Translations under genes and position numbers: made by a program
In this document: positions 1 to 8,200 of the stretch, piece by piece
Numbering within the stretch: the stretch's first letter is position 1
Layout of the letters: each line of letters opens with the position of its first letter
Notes under the pieces: model-generated
What the model saw: only the letters and a program-made list of their open reading frames with translations
Told to the model about the DNA's origin: nothing
The model's database searches: none
Assembly: GCF_014180715.1 (NCBI RefSeq)
Contig: NZ_JACEFC010000009.1
Location: forward strand, 1 to 32,019
Origin: Nocardioides stalactiti
GTDB taxonomy: Bacteria; Actinomycetota; Actinomycetes; Propionibacteriales; Nocardioidaceae
Direction: 5' to 3'
Length of the DNA: 32,019 bases

Positions 1-1
1 G

Positions 2-331
2 ACCGACTGGACCACCATCGCCCGGCTCTACGACGTCCTCGCCGAGGCGGCGCCCGGTCCGGTCGTCGAGGTGAACCGCGCGGTCGCCCACGGGCGAGCC
101 GCCGGCCCCGACGCCGGCCTGGCCGTGCTCGACGCGATCCCCGACGGCGCCCTCGCGGGCTCCCACCTGCTGCCGAGCGTCCGCGGCGACCTGCTCGCCC
201 GCGCCGGCCGGCACGCCGATGCCGCCGTCGCGTTCCGTGGGGCGGCGGCCCTCACCCGCAACGACAGCGAGCAGGTGCTGCTGCTCGGACGTGCGGAGGA
301 GTGCGAGCGGGCGACGTCGCCGGACTCCTGA
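2..331 (+). CDS. ECF-type RNA polymerase sigma factor, C-terminal part (5' end outside window)
   Basis: The reading frame is open from the window edge to TGA at 329-331, about 109 residues, so only the C-terminus is present. It reads as the helical, TPR-like tail found after the sigma2/sigma4 domains in SigJ/ECF42-like factors: a tryptophan-led helix (TDWTTIARLYDVL), the conserved block PGPVVEVNRAVAHG, then LLPSVRGDLLARAGRHADAAVAFRGAAAL. In this family the tail is thought to modulate the sigma factor; the DNA-binding domains lie upstream of the window. The family is inferred from the pattern of the tail alone. The next gene starts 47 bp downstream behind its own regulatory site, so they may not be co-transcribed. 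Confidence 0.75.
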   Translation, partial: TDWTTIARLYDVLAEAAPGPVVEVNRAVAHGRAAGPDAGLAVLDAIPDGALAGSHLLPSVRGDLLARAGRHADAAVAFRGAAALTRNDSEQVLLLGRAEECERATSPDS

Positions 332-371
332 CCGCAGCACCGGTCCCGGGGCCGGACGCATGGGCTATCGT

Positions 372-387
372 TCGAACATGCGTTCGC
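372..387. promoter_or_regulatory. LexA-type SOS box overlapping a start codon
   Basis: The sequence TCGAACATGCGTTCGC matches the mycobacterial/actinobacterial LexA operator TCGAAC-N4-GTTCGA at 11 of 12 defined positions. The ATG at 378-380 lies in the 4-bp spacer, so bound LexA would cover the translation start. A possible -10 hexamer TATCGT at 366-371 would place transcription initiation at or next to the ATG, suggesting a leaderless mRNA. The match is seen; LexA binding is inferred. Confidence 0.6.
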
Positions 388-858
388 ATGGCGAGGTCGC
401 AGGCCAGGAGCCGTTGCCGTTCGAGGCACCCGTCGGCGCGACCCGGCCGGACGGCGTACGGCGGCCGCCGCAGGGCGCCGTACGCCGTCCGGCCGGGTCG
501 CGCCGACGGCGTACGGCGGCCGCCGCAGGGCGCCGTACGTCCGCTGATCGTGGCCCTCGGCGGCGAGCTGGCGCGGGCCCGCGGCTGGCCGGCGGGGACC
601 GAGGTGCTCCTCGACCCGGCCCGACGCCCGCAGTGGGCAGACGTGGTCGTCGTCCGGGAGCGGGGCGCGCTCGTCGCCGGTGTCGTCGGCCGGCAGTTCG
701 GGCGGCCGGTCCTGCGCAACGACCGTGGCGTCATCTGGATCGGGCTGGGAGCCGAGGTCGTCGGCGTGGTCGAGGTGGTCGCGCCGGTGCTCGACGTCGC
801 GCGGCGCCCCGAGGTCCCCGAGGTCCCCGAGGTCCCTGAGGCCACGGCTCAGCGGTAG
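378..858 (+). pseudogene. small SOS-box-linked protein with LexA/S24-like fold pattern, frameshifted by a palindromic insertion
   Basis: The frame starting at ATG 378 gives MRSHGEVAGQEPLPFEAPVG and continues to about 484; the rest of the gene, from about 540 to TAG 856-858, lies in the next frame. The break is a 55-bp insertion bounded by 35-bp direct repeats; removing one repeat plus spacer restores one frame of about 141 residues. The C-terminal part has alternating strands (WADVVVVRERGALVAGVVGR, then EVVGVVEVVAP) that resemble the beta fold of LexA/S24 proteins, but I see no GDSM serine motif and no catalytic lysine. The tail carries three VPE repeats encoded by a 9-bp tandem repeat at 811-837. 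The SOS box makes a DNA-damage role attractive, but the function is unknown. The 3' end overlaps the convergent AraC gene by 10 bp. It may be a true pseudogene, an assembly artefact, or expressed from another start. Confidence 0.5.
430..539. repeat. 34-bp perfect inverted repeat nested with 35-bp direct repeat
   Basis: Positions 430-463 and 476-509 are perfect reverse complements with a 12-base loop at 464-475. Positions 450-484 recur unchanged at 505-539, an offset of 55 bp. The order is forward copy, reverse-complement copy, forward copy, as left by a two-step template switch. The starting hairpin would be the native 9-bp arms 455-463/476-484, and the switch back could use the 5-base microhomology GACGG (450-454 and 505-509). 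Confidence 0.9.
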
Positions 859-1847
859 GCGCTCGGCGGGCTGCCGGTCCAGCGACGGAACGCCCGGGTG
901 AAGGCGCTCGGCTCGGAGAAGCCGAGGCGTTCGGCGATCTCGGCCATCGACTCCTCGCCCGCGACGAGCGCCGCGACGGCCGCGTCGCGCAGCACGTCGT
1001 CCCGGAGGCGGCGCAGCGAGGTCTCCTCGGCGGCGAGCCTGCGGCGCAGGGTCTGCGGGCTCATCGCGAGTCGCTCGGCGATCTCGTCGCCGGTCGGCTG
1101 GTCGGCGCGCAGGCCCTGGACGACCAGTCGGCGCACCAGGTCGGCGGTGCTGGTCCGGTCGGCGGTCGGTCGCGCCAGCAGCCCGGCGGGGGAGCGGGCG
1201 ACGAACTCGTCGACCGCGGCCTCGTCACGCATGAGCGGCGCGGTCAACCACGAGGACTCGAGGACGAGGGCAGGCCGCGGCGCCTCGTAGACCTGGGGTG
1301 CGCCGAAGACCAGGTCCGGCATCTCCCTGCTGGCGGGCGCGTGGAACGGCAGCTCGACCCGGATGAGCGGGATCGGCCGGGCCACCGCCCAGCACATGAC
1401 GCGGTGGGCGACGGCCAGGCCGGTGAAGGTGACGAGGTGCTCCGGGTCGTCGAAGCCGCGTTCGACGTCGAGCACGATCCGAGCCTCGTCGTTGTCGACG
1501 TCGAGCTGGACCGGGGGGAGCGCCGGCATCGCCCGCCCGAAGCCACGCACGCGTTCCAGCGCGGTGCCGAGGTCCGGCGCACCGCTGGCGCCGTACAGGA
1601 GGAGCCGGAAGGAACCGCGCGGCAACGGGTGGGTGCCCATGCCGAGCGCCTCGTCGTCGGTGTGTGCCCACAGCGCCTGCACGATGCTCGTCGCCTGTGC
1701 CTCGGTGACCCGGGACCGCCCCTGGGCCAGCAGCAGCGGAGGGATCCCGGCCTCGTGGAGGATCGCGTTGACGTCCCACTCCTGGGCGATCGCGAACGAG
1801 ACGGCGGCCCGCACCAGCTCGATCGGCAGCGTGCGGTCGTCGGCCAT
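849..1847 (-). CDS. AraC-family transcriptional regulator (Arabinose_bd N-domain plus C-terminal HTH)
   Basis: A 332-residue DNA-binding regulator. The N-terminal two thirds match the ligand-sensing region of the OruR/ArgR-like AraC branch often found beside lipid-catabolism genes (start MADDRTLPIELVRAAVSFA, later GTHPLPRGSFRLLLYG). The last hundred residues carry the two helix-turn-helices: GDEIAERLAMSPQTLRRRLA and MAEIAERLGFSEPSAFTRAF, followed by the family ending RRWTGSPPSAYR. I chose ATG 1847; the frame is open further upstream but that part does not resemble the family. It is divergent from the thiolase operon across 98 bp, so control of that operon, probably in response to a CoA-linked or lipid ligand, is the natural inference. 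Its 3' end overlaps the convergent upstream gene by 10 bp. Confidence 0.88.
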   Translation of the reverse strand: MADDRTLPIELVRAAVSFAIAQEWDVNAILHEAGIPPLLLAQGRSRVTEAQATSIVQALWAHTDDEALGMGTHPLPRGSFRLLLYGASGAPDLGTALERVRGFGRAMPALPPVQLDVDNDEARIVLDVERGFDDPEHLVTFTGLAVAHRVMCWAVARPIPLIRVELPFHAPASREMPDLVFGAPQVYEAPRPALVLESSWLTAPLMRDEAAVDEFVARSPAGLLARPTADRTSTADLVRRLVVQGLRADQPTGDEIAERLAMSPQTLRRRLAAEETSLRRLRDDVLRDAAVAALVAGEESMAEIAERLGFSEPSAFTRAFRRWTGSPPSAYR

Positions 1848-1945
1848 GACGCGGAACGCTACACCCCGGTGGTGAGCGGTTCGGTTAAGCAAGTCGGCGG
1901 CTCGTGTCACCCCCGCCGGCGCCTCCGGGTGCGAGCGTTGCGGCC

Positions 1946-3151
1946 ATGAGCAACCGCGTGTTCGTCATCGGTGTCGGCATGACGAAGTTCGAGAAGCCGG
2001 GTCGCCGGGAGGGCTGGGACTACCCCCAGATGGCGAAGGAGGCCGGGACCAAGGCGCTCGTGGACGCCGGCGTGGACTACGCCGCGATCCAGCAGGCCTA
2101 CGTCGGCTACGTCTACGGCGAGTCCTGCAGCGGCCATCGGGCCGCCTACGAGCTCGGCCTGACCGGCATCCCGATCTTCAACGTCAACAGCAACTGCTCG
2201 ACCGGCTCCAGCGCGCTCTACCTGGCCGCGCAGGCGATCCGCTCCGGCCAGAGCGACGTGACCCTGGCCCTGGGCTTCGAGAAGATGCAGCCCGGCTCGC
2301 TCGGCACGACGTTCAACGACCGCGAGCAGCCGATGGGCGACCACATGCAGCTGCTCGCCGAGATCTCCGAGGTGAAGTTCCCTCCGGCGCCGTGGATGTT
2401 CGGTGCCGCCGGTCGGGAGCACATGGAGCAGTACGGCACCACGCCCGAGCACTTCGCCAAGATCGGCTTCAAGAACCACCGGCACTCGGTCAACAACCCG
2501 TACGCGCAGTTCCAGCAGGAGTACACCCTCGAGGAGATCCTCGGCTCACCGGAGATCTACTCCCCGCTGACCAAGCTCCAGTGCTCGCCGACCAGCGACG
2601 GCTCCGGCGCCGCGGTCCTCGCGAGCGAGCGGTACGTCGACGAGCACGGCCTCGCCGGCCAGGCCGTCGAGATCGTGGGCCAGGCGCTCGTCACCGACCT
2701 CCCCTCGACCTTCGAGAGCCGGACGGCACGCGACATCATCGGCTACGACATGAACGTCCACGCCGCGCGAGCGGCGTACGAGCAGGCCGGACTCGGCCCC
2801 GAGGACGTCCAGGTCATCGAGCTCCACGACTGCTTCTCCGCCAACGAGCTCTGGCTCTACGAGGCGCTCGGCCTCTGCGGCGAGGGCGAGGCAGGGAAGC
2901 TCATCGACAACGACGACACGACGTACGGCGGCCGCTGGGTCGTCAACCCGTCCGGCGGCCTCATCTCCAAGGGCCACCCGCTCGGCGCGACCGGCCTCGC
3001 CCAGTGCGCCGAGCTGACCTGGCAGCTCCGCGGCACGGCCGACGCGCGCCAGGTCGAGGGCGTCCTGCAACCGAGTGGGGCCGCTCTCCAGCACAACGTC
3101 GGCCTCGGCGGCTCCGCCGTGGTCTCCCTCTACCAGCGCGCCGAGCGCTGA
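1946..3151 (+). CDS. SCPx-type thiolase (acetyl-CoA acetyltransferase / lipid-transfer protein family)
   Basis: A 401-residue thiolase of the SCP2/SCPx class, expected to cleave 3-ketoacyl-CoA to acetyl- or propionyl-CoA and a shortened acyl-CoA. The nucleophile is Cys84 in [16 protein letters not shown]; the second half has [18 protein letters not shown] and the C-terminal [20 protein letters not shown] that holds the catalytic His. ATG 1946 gives the usual N-terminus [16 protein letters not shown]; no strong Shine-Dalgarno is visible. Members of this class handle bulky or branched substrates such as sterol side chains. No DUF35 OB-fold partner, which often accompanies such thiolases, is adjacent; an SRPBCC protein takes that place. 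It is the first gene of a five-gene operon with MaoC, SDR and acyl-CoA dehydrogenase. Confidence 0.9.
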   Translation: MSNRVFVIGVGMTKFEKPGRREGWDYPQMAKEAGTKALVDAGVDYAAIQQAYVGYVYGESCSGHRAAYELGLTGIPIFNVNSNCSTGSSALYLAAQAIRSGQSDVTLALGFEKMQPGSLGTTFNDREQPMGDHMQLLAEISEVKFPPAPWMFGAAGREHMEQYGTTPEHFAKIGFKNHRHSVNNPYAQFQQEYTLEEILGSPEIYSPLTKLQCSPTSDGSGAAVLASERYVDEHGLAGQAVEIVGQALVTDLPSTFESRTARDIIGYDMNVHAARAAYEQAGLGPEDVQVIELHDCFSANELWLYEALGLCGEGEAGKLIDNDDTTYGGRWVVNPSGGLISKGHPLGATGLAQCAELTWQLRGTADARQVEGVLQPSGAALQHNVGLGGSAVVSLYQRAER

Positions 3152-3179
3152 GAACCCGACCCTCGAAAGGAAACCGACC

Positions 3180-3611
3180 ATGGGACAGCTCACCGCCACC
3201 CGCGACTTCTCCGCCTCCGCCGAGGACGTCTGGACCCTCGCCTCCGACCCCAACAACTTCGAGAAGTGGCTCACCCTCCACCAGAAGTGGAAGGGCGACA
3301 TCCCTGCCGAGCTCGCCGTCGGCACCCAGATGACGGAGGTGATCTCCATGATGGGGATGCCCAACACGATCACCTGGACGGTCGACGAGTACGACGCCCC
3401 GAGCACGTTGGCGATCTCCGGCACCGGCATGGCCGGCGTGCAGGTCGCGATCTCGCTCGCGGCGACGCCGACCGACAGCGGCTCCCGCTTCGACCTGTCC
3501 TGCTCCTTCGAGGGACAGATGATCGTCGGCGCGCTCGGCAAGGCGATCGAGAAGCAGGGCGCGGCCGAGCTCGAGAGCTCGCTCGACAACTTCGCCGCCC
3601 TGCTGGGCTGA
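3180..3611 (+). CDS. SRPBCC (START-like) protein of the Rv0910 type
   Basis: A 143-residue protein of the polyketide-cyclase/SRPBCC fold, a hydrophobic-cavity family. The pattern is ATRDFSASAEDVWTLASDP near the start, then WLTLHQKWKGDIPAELAVG, TITWTVDEYDAP and a C-terminal amphipathic helix. It resembles M. tuberculosis Rv0910, described as the toxin of a type II pair with Rv0909, but no small antitoxin gene is adjacent. A Shine-Dalgarno (AAAGGA) lies about nine bases before ATG 3180. It sits 28 bp after the thiolase and 3 bp before the MaoC gene, so a role in binding or presenting a hydrophobic acyl or ketone intermediate is more likely than toxicity. A paralogue with the same W-LHxxW-D-PAEL-VG pattern starts at 14278. 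Confidence 0.8.
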   Translation: MGQLTATRDFSASAEDVWTLASDPNNFEKWLTLHQKWKGDIPAELAVGTQMTEVISMMGMPNTITWTVDEYDAPSTLAISGTGMAGVQVAISLAATPTDSGSRFDLSCSFEGQMIVGALGKAIEKQGAAELESSLDNFAALLG

Positions 3612-3614
3612 CCC

Positions 3615-4520
3615 GTGACGCAGCAGAACGACCAGACGTTCAACCGCGACGGGCTCGGCGTCTGGACCGAGGAGTCCCGCTTCGAGGTCACCCGCGAGCG
3701 GGTGCAGGAGTACGCCGCCGCGACGAACGACCCGATCGAGGCGCATCGCGCCGGCGACGTCGCGAGCCCGGTGTTCGCGATCGTGCCGGTGTTCCAGTCG
3801 CTCATCGAGCCGGCGCTCGAGGTCGTGCCGATGGGGCTGATCGGCAAGATCGTGCACGGCGAGCAGGACTTCCGGTTCCACCGTCCCGTCCGGCCCGGCG
3901 ACGTGCTGGTGTCGCGGAGCCGGATGACCGGGTGGCAGGGCCTGCCCAACGGGACCGCGGCCTGTGTCCACATCGAGTGCCGGGCCGAGGGGACGGGAGA
4001 GCTGGTCAACGAGCAGTACGTGACGTTCTTCGTCCGCGGCTTCGACAACGGCGACACGGTCGGTGAGCTCGCACCCGAGCACCGTTTCGACGAGACGCTG
4101 CTCGCCACCGAGCCCGTCGCCGAGACCAAGCAGCACATCGACGACGACCAGACCTACCGCTACGGCCCGGCCGCCGGTGACCCGATGCCGATCCATCTCG
4201 ACGAGGAGTTCGCGAAGGAGATGGGGCTGCCGGGGATCATCGCCCACGGTCTCTGCACGCAGGCGTTCACGTCCTGGGCCGCGCTGACCGAGCTGGCCGG
4301 ATCCGACGTGGGCCGGTTGCGGCGCCACGCTGTCCGGTTCGCCAAGCCGGTCCTGCCCGGGCAGGACGTCGTCACCACCTTCTACCGGGTGGGCAGCCCG
4401 GACGGCGCCGACGGCGTGACGACGTACGCCTTCCAGAGCGCCGTCGACGGCGACCTGGTCATCAAGGACGGTCTCGTCGAGATCGCCGACACCACTGCCG
4501 AGAACGACAGGGAGAGCTGA
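3615..4520 (+). CDS. MaoC-family double-hotdog enoyl-CoA hydratase
   Basis: A 301-residue protein with two hotdog repeats, like hydratase 2 of peroxisomal MFE-2. The N-terminal half (about 10-150) has VTRERVQEYAAATNDP and the hotdog strands FHRPVRPGDVLV. The C-terminal half has the active-site region YGPAAGDPMPIHLDEEFA with Asp189 and His194, then IIAHG at 208-212. The Asn of the canonical G-D-x-N-P-x-H motif is Met here. Expected reaction: hydration of 2-enoyl-CoA to (3R)-hydroxyacyl-CoA. The start is GTG 3615, three bases after the preceding stop and without a clear ribosome-binding site, so translational coupling is likely. One base separates it from the SDR gene. The substrate is unknown. 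Confidence 0.87.
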   Translation: MTQQNDQTFNRDGLGVWTEESRFEVTRERVQEYAAATNDPIEAHRAGDVASPVFAIVPVFQSLIEPALEVVPMGLIGKIVHGEQDFRFHRPVRPGDVLVSRSRMTGWQGLPNGTAACVHIECRAEGTGELVNEQYVTFFVRGFDNGDTVGELAPEHRFDETLLATEPVAETKQHIDDDQTYRYGPAAGDPMPIHLDEEFAKEMGLPGIIAHGLCTQAFTSWAALTELAGSDVGRLRRHAVRFAKPVLPGQDVVTTFYRVGSPDGADGVTTYAFQSAVDGDLVIKDGLVEIADTTAENDRES

Positions 4521-4521
4521 C

Positions 4522-5400
4522 ATGGGTGCGCTGACCGGACGGGTCGCCATCATCACCGGAGCAGGCCGGGGGATCGGCCGCGAGCACGCGCTGCTCTTCG
4601 CCCGGGAGGGCGCGGCGGTCGTCGTCAACGACCTCGGCGGCAGCAACGACGGGTCCGGCGCCGACGCCGGTCCCGCGGCCGAGGTCGTCGCGGAGATCGA
4701 GGCCGCCGGCGGTCGCGCGGTCGCCAACACCGACAACGTCGCCACCTGGGGCGGCGCCCGCGCGCTGGTCGACCAGGCGGTCGCCGCGTTCGGCCGGCTC
4801 GACGTGCTCGTCAACAACGCCGGCATCCTCCGGGACGGCTTCATCGCCGGTCTCGAGGAGTCCCAGTGGGACGCGGTCGTCGACGTCCACCTCAAGGGCC
4901 ACTTCGCCCCGCTGCACTTCGCGGCGGCGTACTGGAAGCAGCAGGCGGCGGCCGGCGAGCCCGTCTCCGCCTCGGTGATCAACACCGCCTCGGCGAGCGG
5001 GACCACGATGCCCAACGCCGGGCAGGCCAACTACGGCGCCGCCAAGGCCGGCATCGCCGCGCTGACCCTCGTCGCCGCCGACGAGCTGTCGCGCTTCGGC
5101 GTCCGGGTCAACGCGATCGCACCGATCGCCCGGACCCGGCTCACGCTGGCCACCCCGGGCATGGGCGCGATCTTCGCCGTCGAGCCGGAGGAGGGCGAGG
5201 CGGACCTGTTCTCGCCCGCGCAGGTCGCGCCGCTGGTCGCCTGGCTCGCCACCGAGAAGTGCGACGTGACCGGCCAGGTCTTCGCGATCACCGGCGGTGC
5301 GGTGCAGCGCCTCCGGGGCTGGACGGTTGACAAGACCGCCGAGACCGACGATGACTGGGACCTCGACACCATCGCCGACGCCGTCAGGAGCTTCACGTGA
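4522..5400 (+). CDS. SDR-family (3R)-hydroxyacyl-CoA dehydrogenase, MFE-2/DHB4-like
   Basis: A 292-residue short-chain dehydrogenase. It has TGAGRGIG at 12-19, NNAG at 98-101 and the catalytic Tyr171/Lys175 in QANYGAAKAG. The segment VVVNDLGGSNDGSGADAG after the second strand, and GILRDGFIAGLEESQWD, are typical of the dehydrogenase half of the peroxisomal D-bifunctional protein. Expected reaction: NAD-dependent oxidation of (3R)-hydroxyacyl-CoA to 3-ketoacyl-CoA, between the MaoC hydratase and the thiolase of this operon. Start ATG 4522 follows AGGGAGAG at a good distance. The stop TGA overlaps the GTG of the next gene by 4 bp, indicating coupled translation. Confidence 0.87.
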   Translation: MGALTGRVAIITGAGRGIGREHALLFAREGAAVVVNDLGGSNDGSGADAGPAAEVVAEIEAAGGRAVANTDNVATWGGARALVDQAVAAFGRLDVLVNNAGILRDGFIAGLEESQWDAVVDVHLKGHFAPLHFAAAYWKQQAAAGEPVSASVINTASASGTTMPNAGQANYGAAKAGIAALTLVAADELSRFGVRVNAIAPIARTRLTLATPGMGAIFAVEPEEGEADLFSPAQVAPLVAWLATEKCDVTGQVFAITGGAVQRLRGWTVDKTAETDDDWDLDTIADAVRSFT

Positions 5401-6659
5401 TCGAGTGGTCGGAGACGGACCTGGCCGTCCAGGAGGCGGTCCGCCAGTTCGTCGACGCCGAGATCCGGCCGATCCGCGAGGAGCTGGAGTTCGGCGAGCT
5501 GCCGCCGTACGGCGTCCTGCGCAAGCTGTGGAAGACGTTCGGGCTCGACGCGATGCTGGGCGACAGCATCGACCAGCTCCTCGCCAAGGAGCGGGCGCGC
5601 GCCGAGTCGGGCGAGCCCGCGTCGCCGCGGGACGCCGGTGCCAGCAGCCCGATGGGTGCGCAGGGGAGCATGGGCGTCGTCCTCATCAAGGAGCTGTGCC
5701 GGGTCTCCCCGGGCCTCATCGGCGCGATGGGCGTCAGCCTCGGACTCGGCGCAGCCACGATCCTGGCGCGCGGGACGCTGGCCCAGAAGGAGCGGTGGGT
5801 CAAGGACATCGTCACCCTCGACAAGGTCGCGGCCTGGGCGCTGACCGAGCCGGGTGCCGGGTCCGACGCGTTCGGCTCGATGAAGACCTACGTGAAGCGC
5901 GACGGCGACGGCTACGTCCTCAACGGCTCCAAGACCTTCATCTCCAACGGCCCCTACGCCGACACGATCGTCGTCTACGCCAAGCTCGACGACGGCGAGG
6001 CCGACGCCCGCAGCCGCAAGGTGCTGACCTTCGTGCTCGACACCGGGATGGCGGGTCTCACCCAGGGTCGGCCGTTCCGCAAGATGGGCTTCCACTCCTC
6101 GCCGACCGGTGAGCTCTTCTTCGACGACGTCCGCCTCGAGCGCGACCGGCTGCTCGGTGAGACCGAGGAGCACGAGGGCGGCGACGGGCGCGACAGCGCC
6201 AAGACCGGCTTCGTCGCCGAACGCACCGGCATCGCGGTGATGGCGCTCGGGATCATCGAGGAGTGCCTCGACCAGTGCGTCCACTACGCGCGGACGCGGA
6301 TCCAGTTCGAGCGGCCCATCGGCGACTACCAGCTCGTCCAGCTCAAGCTGGCGCGGATGGAGATCGCCCGGGTCAACGTGCAGAACATGGTGTTCCGCAC
6401 GCTGGAGATGGCGGCCGCCGGCAAGCAGCCGACGCTCGCCGAGGCGTCCGCGATGAAGCTCTACTCGTCGGAGGCGGCGACCGAGGTGGCCATGGAGGCG
6501 GTCCAGCTCTTCGGCGGCAACGGCTACATGTCGGAGTACCCGCTCGAGCAGCTCGCCCGGGACGCCAAGTCGTTGATGATCTATGCCGGAGCCAACGAGA
6601 TCCAGGCGACCCACATCGCGAAGGGTCTGCTGGCCGGGGAGGCCCCCGCGTCTGCGTGA
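5397..6659 (+). CDS. acyl-CoA dehydrogenase
   Basis: A 420-residue FAD-dependent acyl-CoA dehydrogenase that introduces the alpha-beta double bond. Family signature AWALTEPGAGSDA is at 146-158, followed by YVLNGSKTFISNGP. The C-terminal signature is IYAGANEIQ, with Ala where MCAD/SCAD carry the catalytic Glu; the base is therefore more likely Glu275 in FVAERTGIAV, the position used by isovaleryl-CoA and long-chain dehydrogenases. A Gly/Ala/Ser-rich insert (about 66-92) before the middle domain is longer than usual. It starts at GTG 5397 overlapping the SDR stop. It closes the operon and with MaoC, SDR and thiolase gives all four beta-oxidation steps. The substrate is not evident. Confidence 0.88.
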   Translation: MIEWSETDLAVQEAVRQFVDAEIRPIREELEFGELPPYGVLRKLWKTFGLDAMLGDSIDQLLAKERARAESGEPASPRDAGASSPMGAQGSMGVVLIKELCRVSPGLIGAMGVSLGLGAATILARGTLAQKERWVKDIVTLDKVAAWALTEPGAGSDAFGSMKTYVKRDGDGYVLNGSKTFISNGPYADTIVVYAKLDDGEADARSRKVLTFVLDTGMAGLTQGRPFRKMGFHSSPTGELFFDDVRLERDRLLGETEEHEGGDGRDSAKTGFVAERTGIAVMALGIIEECLDQCVHYARTRIQFERPIGDYQLVQLKLARMEIARVNVQNMVFRTLEMAAAGKQPTLAEASAMKLYSSEAATEVAMEAVQLFGGNGYMSEYPLEQLARDAKSLMIYAGANEIQATHIAKGLLAGEAPASA

Positions 6660-6724
6660 GATGCGTCTCGTCGGCCGCGGGATCGCGCCGGGAGCACCCC
6701 TGGGTGAGTGAAAGAATGCGCGCC

Positions 6725-8170
6725 ATGTCGACGTACCTGGAGACCCTTGCTGAGTGGAACGGGCGGGAGGAGGTCGCCGAGGCGTCCATCCCGCTGATCG
6801 GCGCGCTCAACCGCGACAAGGGCGTGACCGTCGTCCTGCACAGCCGCTCGTTGGTCAACAAGGACGCCGTCCGGATCATCAAGACCCACCGCTTCGCCCG
6901 GCGGGTCAGCGGCGAGGAGCTGTCGGTCCGCGACACGTTCCCGTTCCTCCGGGCCGTCAGCGGGCTCGACATCGGTTCGGTCAAGATCGACCTCGCCCGG
7001 CTCCACGCGGCGTACGACGCCGACGACCGCGGCCTGAGCATCGAGGACTTCGTCGCGGACGCGCTCAGCGACATCAGTGGCGACAACAAGCCTGCCGGTG
7101 CCGAGCCGCGCGACGTCGTCCTCTACGGCTTCGGCCGGATCGGTCGGCTGGTCACCCGGCTCCTCGTCGAGAAGGCGGGCGCCGGCACCGGGCTGCGTCT
7201 CCGGGCGGTCGTGGTCCGCAAGGGCAAGGGCGACGACGACCTCGCGAAGCGCGCCTCGCTGCTGCGCCGCGACTCGGTCCACGGACAGTTCAACGGCACC
7301 ATCCAGATCGACGAGGCCAACAACCTCATCATCGCCAACGGCACCGCGATCCAGGTGATCTACGCGGGCTCGCCCGACGAGATCGACTACACCGACTACG
7401 GCATCAGCAACGCGATCCTGGTCGACAACACCGGCATCTGGCGCGACCGCGCGGGCCTGGAGAAGCACCTGCGCCCCGGGATCGCCAAGGTGCTGCTCAC
7501 CGCGCCGGGCAAGGGTGACATCCCCAACATCGTCCACGGCGTCAACCACCTCGGCGTCGACCCGGCCGAGCGGGTCCTGTCGTGCGCGTCCTGCACGACC
7601 AACGCGATCGTCCCCACGATCAAGGCGATGGACGACGAGTTCGGGCTGCTGCGCGCCCACGTCGAGACGGTGCACTCCTACACCAACGACCAGAACCTGC
7701 TCGACAACTACCACCCGGCCGACCGCCGCGGCCGCTCCGCACCGATCAACATGGTGCTCACCGCGACCGGTGCCTCGTCGGCCGTGAAGAAGGTCCTCCC
7801 GGACCTCGAGGCGTCGATCTCGGGCAACTCCATCCGGGTGCCCACGCCGGACGTGTCGATGGCGATCCTCAGCCTCCAGCTCAAGACCTCCACCACCCGC
7901 GACGACGTGCTGGCGCACCTGCGGCGTACCTCGCTCGAGGGCCCGCTCAGCCGTTGTCTCGACTACACGACCGCCAACGACGCCGTCTCCAGCGACTTCG
8001 TCGGCTCGCGCGCCTCCTCGGTGATCGACGCCAACGCGGCGCTCGTCGACGGCGACCAGGCGATGCTCTACGTCTGGTACGACAACGAGTTCGGCTACTC
8101 CTGCCAGGTGGTCCGCGTCGTCCAGAGCATCTCCGGCGTCGAGTACCCGACCTACCCGCTGATCGGCTAG
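6725..8170 (+). CDS. gap: glyceraldehyde-3-phosphate dehydrogenase, long form
   Basis: A 481-residue NAD(P)-dependent glyceraldehyde-3-phosphate dehydrogenase. The Rossmann motif GFGRIG is at 135-140 and the catalytic cysteine is Cys290 in SCASCTTNAIVP; VWYDNEFGYSCQ near the end is the usual C-terminal block. About 125 residues precede the Rossmann fold, rich in charged helices (RIIKTHRFARR), a length known in the ~480-residue Gap class of some bacteria but absent from the standard ~335-residue glycolytic enzyme. This class is often linked to gluconeogenic growth, which would suit an organism living on lipids; that link is inferred. ATG 6725 is chosen; an in-frame ATG at 6716 would add three residues. 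It converges on serA. Confidence 0.9.
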   Translation: MSTYLETLAEWNGREEVAEASIPLIGALNRDKGVTVVLHSRSLVNKDAVRIIKTHRFARRVSGEELSVRDTFPFLRAVSGLDIGSVKIDLARLHAAYDADDRGLSIEDFVADALSDISGDNKPAGAEPRDVVLYGFGRIGRLVTRLLVEKAGAGTGLRLRAVVVRKGKGDDDLAKRASLLRRDSVHGQFNGTIQIDEANNLIIANGTAIQVIYAGSPDEIDYTDYGISNAILVDNTGIWRDRAGLEKHLRPGIAKVLLTAPGKGDIPNIVHGVNHLGVDPAERVLSCASCTTNAIVPTIKAMDDEFGLLRAHVETVHSYTNDQNLLDNYHPADRRGRSAPINMVLTATGASSAVKKVLPDLEASISGNSIRVPTPDVSMAILSLQLKTSTTRDDVLAHLRRTSLEGPLSRCLDYTTANDAVSSDFVGSRASSVIDANAALVDGDQAMLYVWYDNEFGYSCQVVRVVQSISGVEYPTYPLIG

Positions 8171-8200
8171 GTGTAGGTCCTCGGCGACGGTCTCAGCCCG

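Noticed and set aside
3180-3611. Type II toxin-antitoxin module at the SRPBCC genes
   Set aside because: No antitoxin-sized gene is adjacent to either copy, and both are embedded in enzyme operons.
8171-8200. Terminator hairpin between gap and serA
   Set aside because: Only a five-base stem (GACGG/CCGTC) extending into serA; not convincing.
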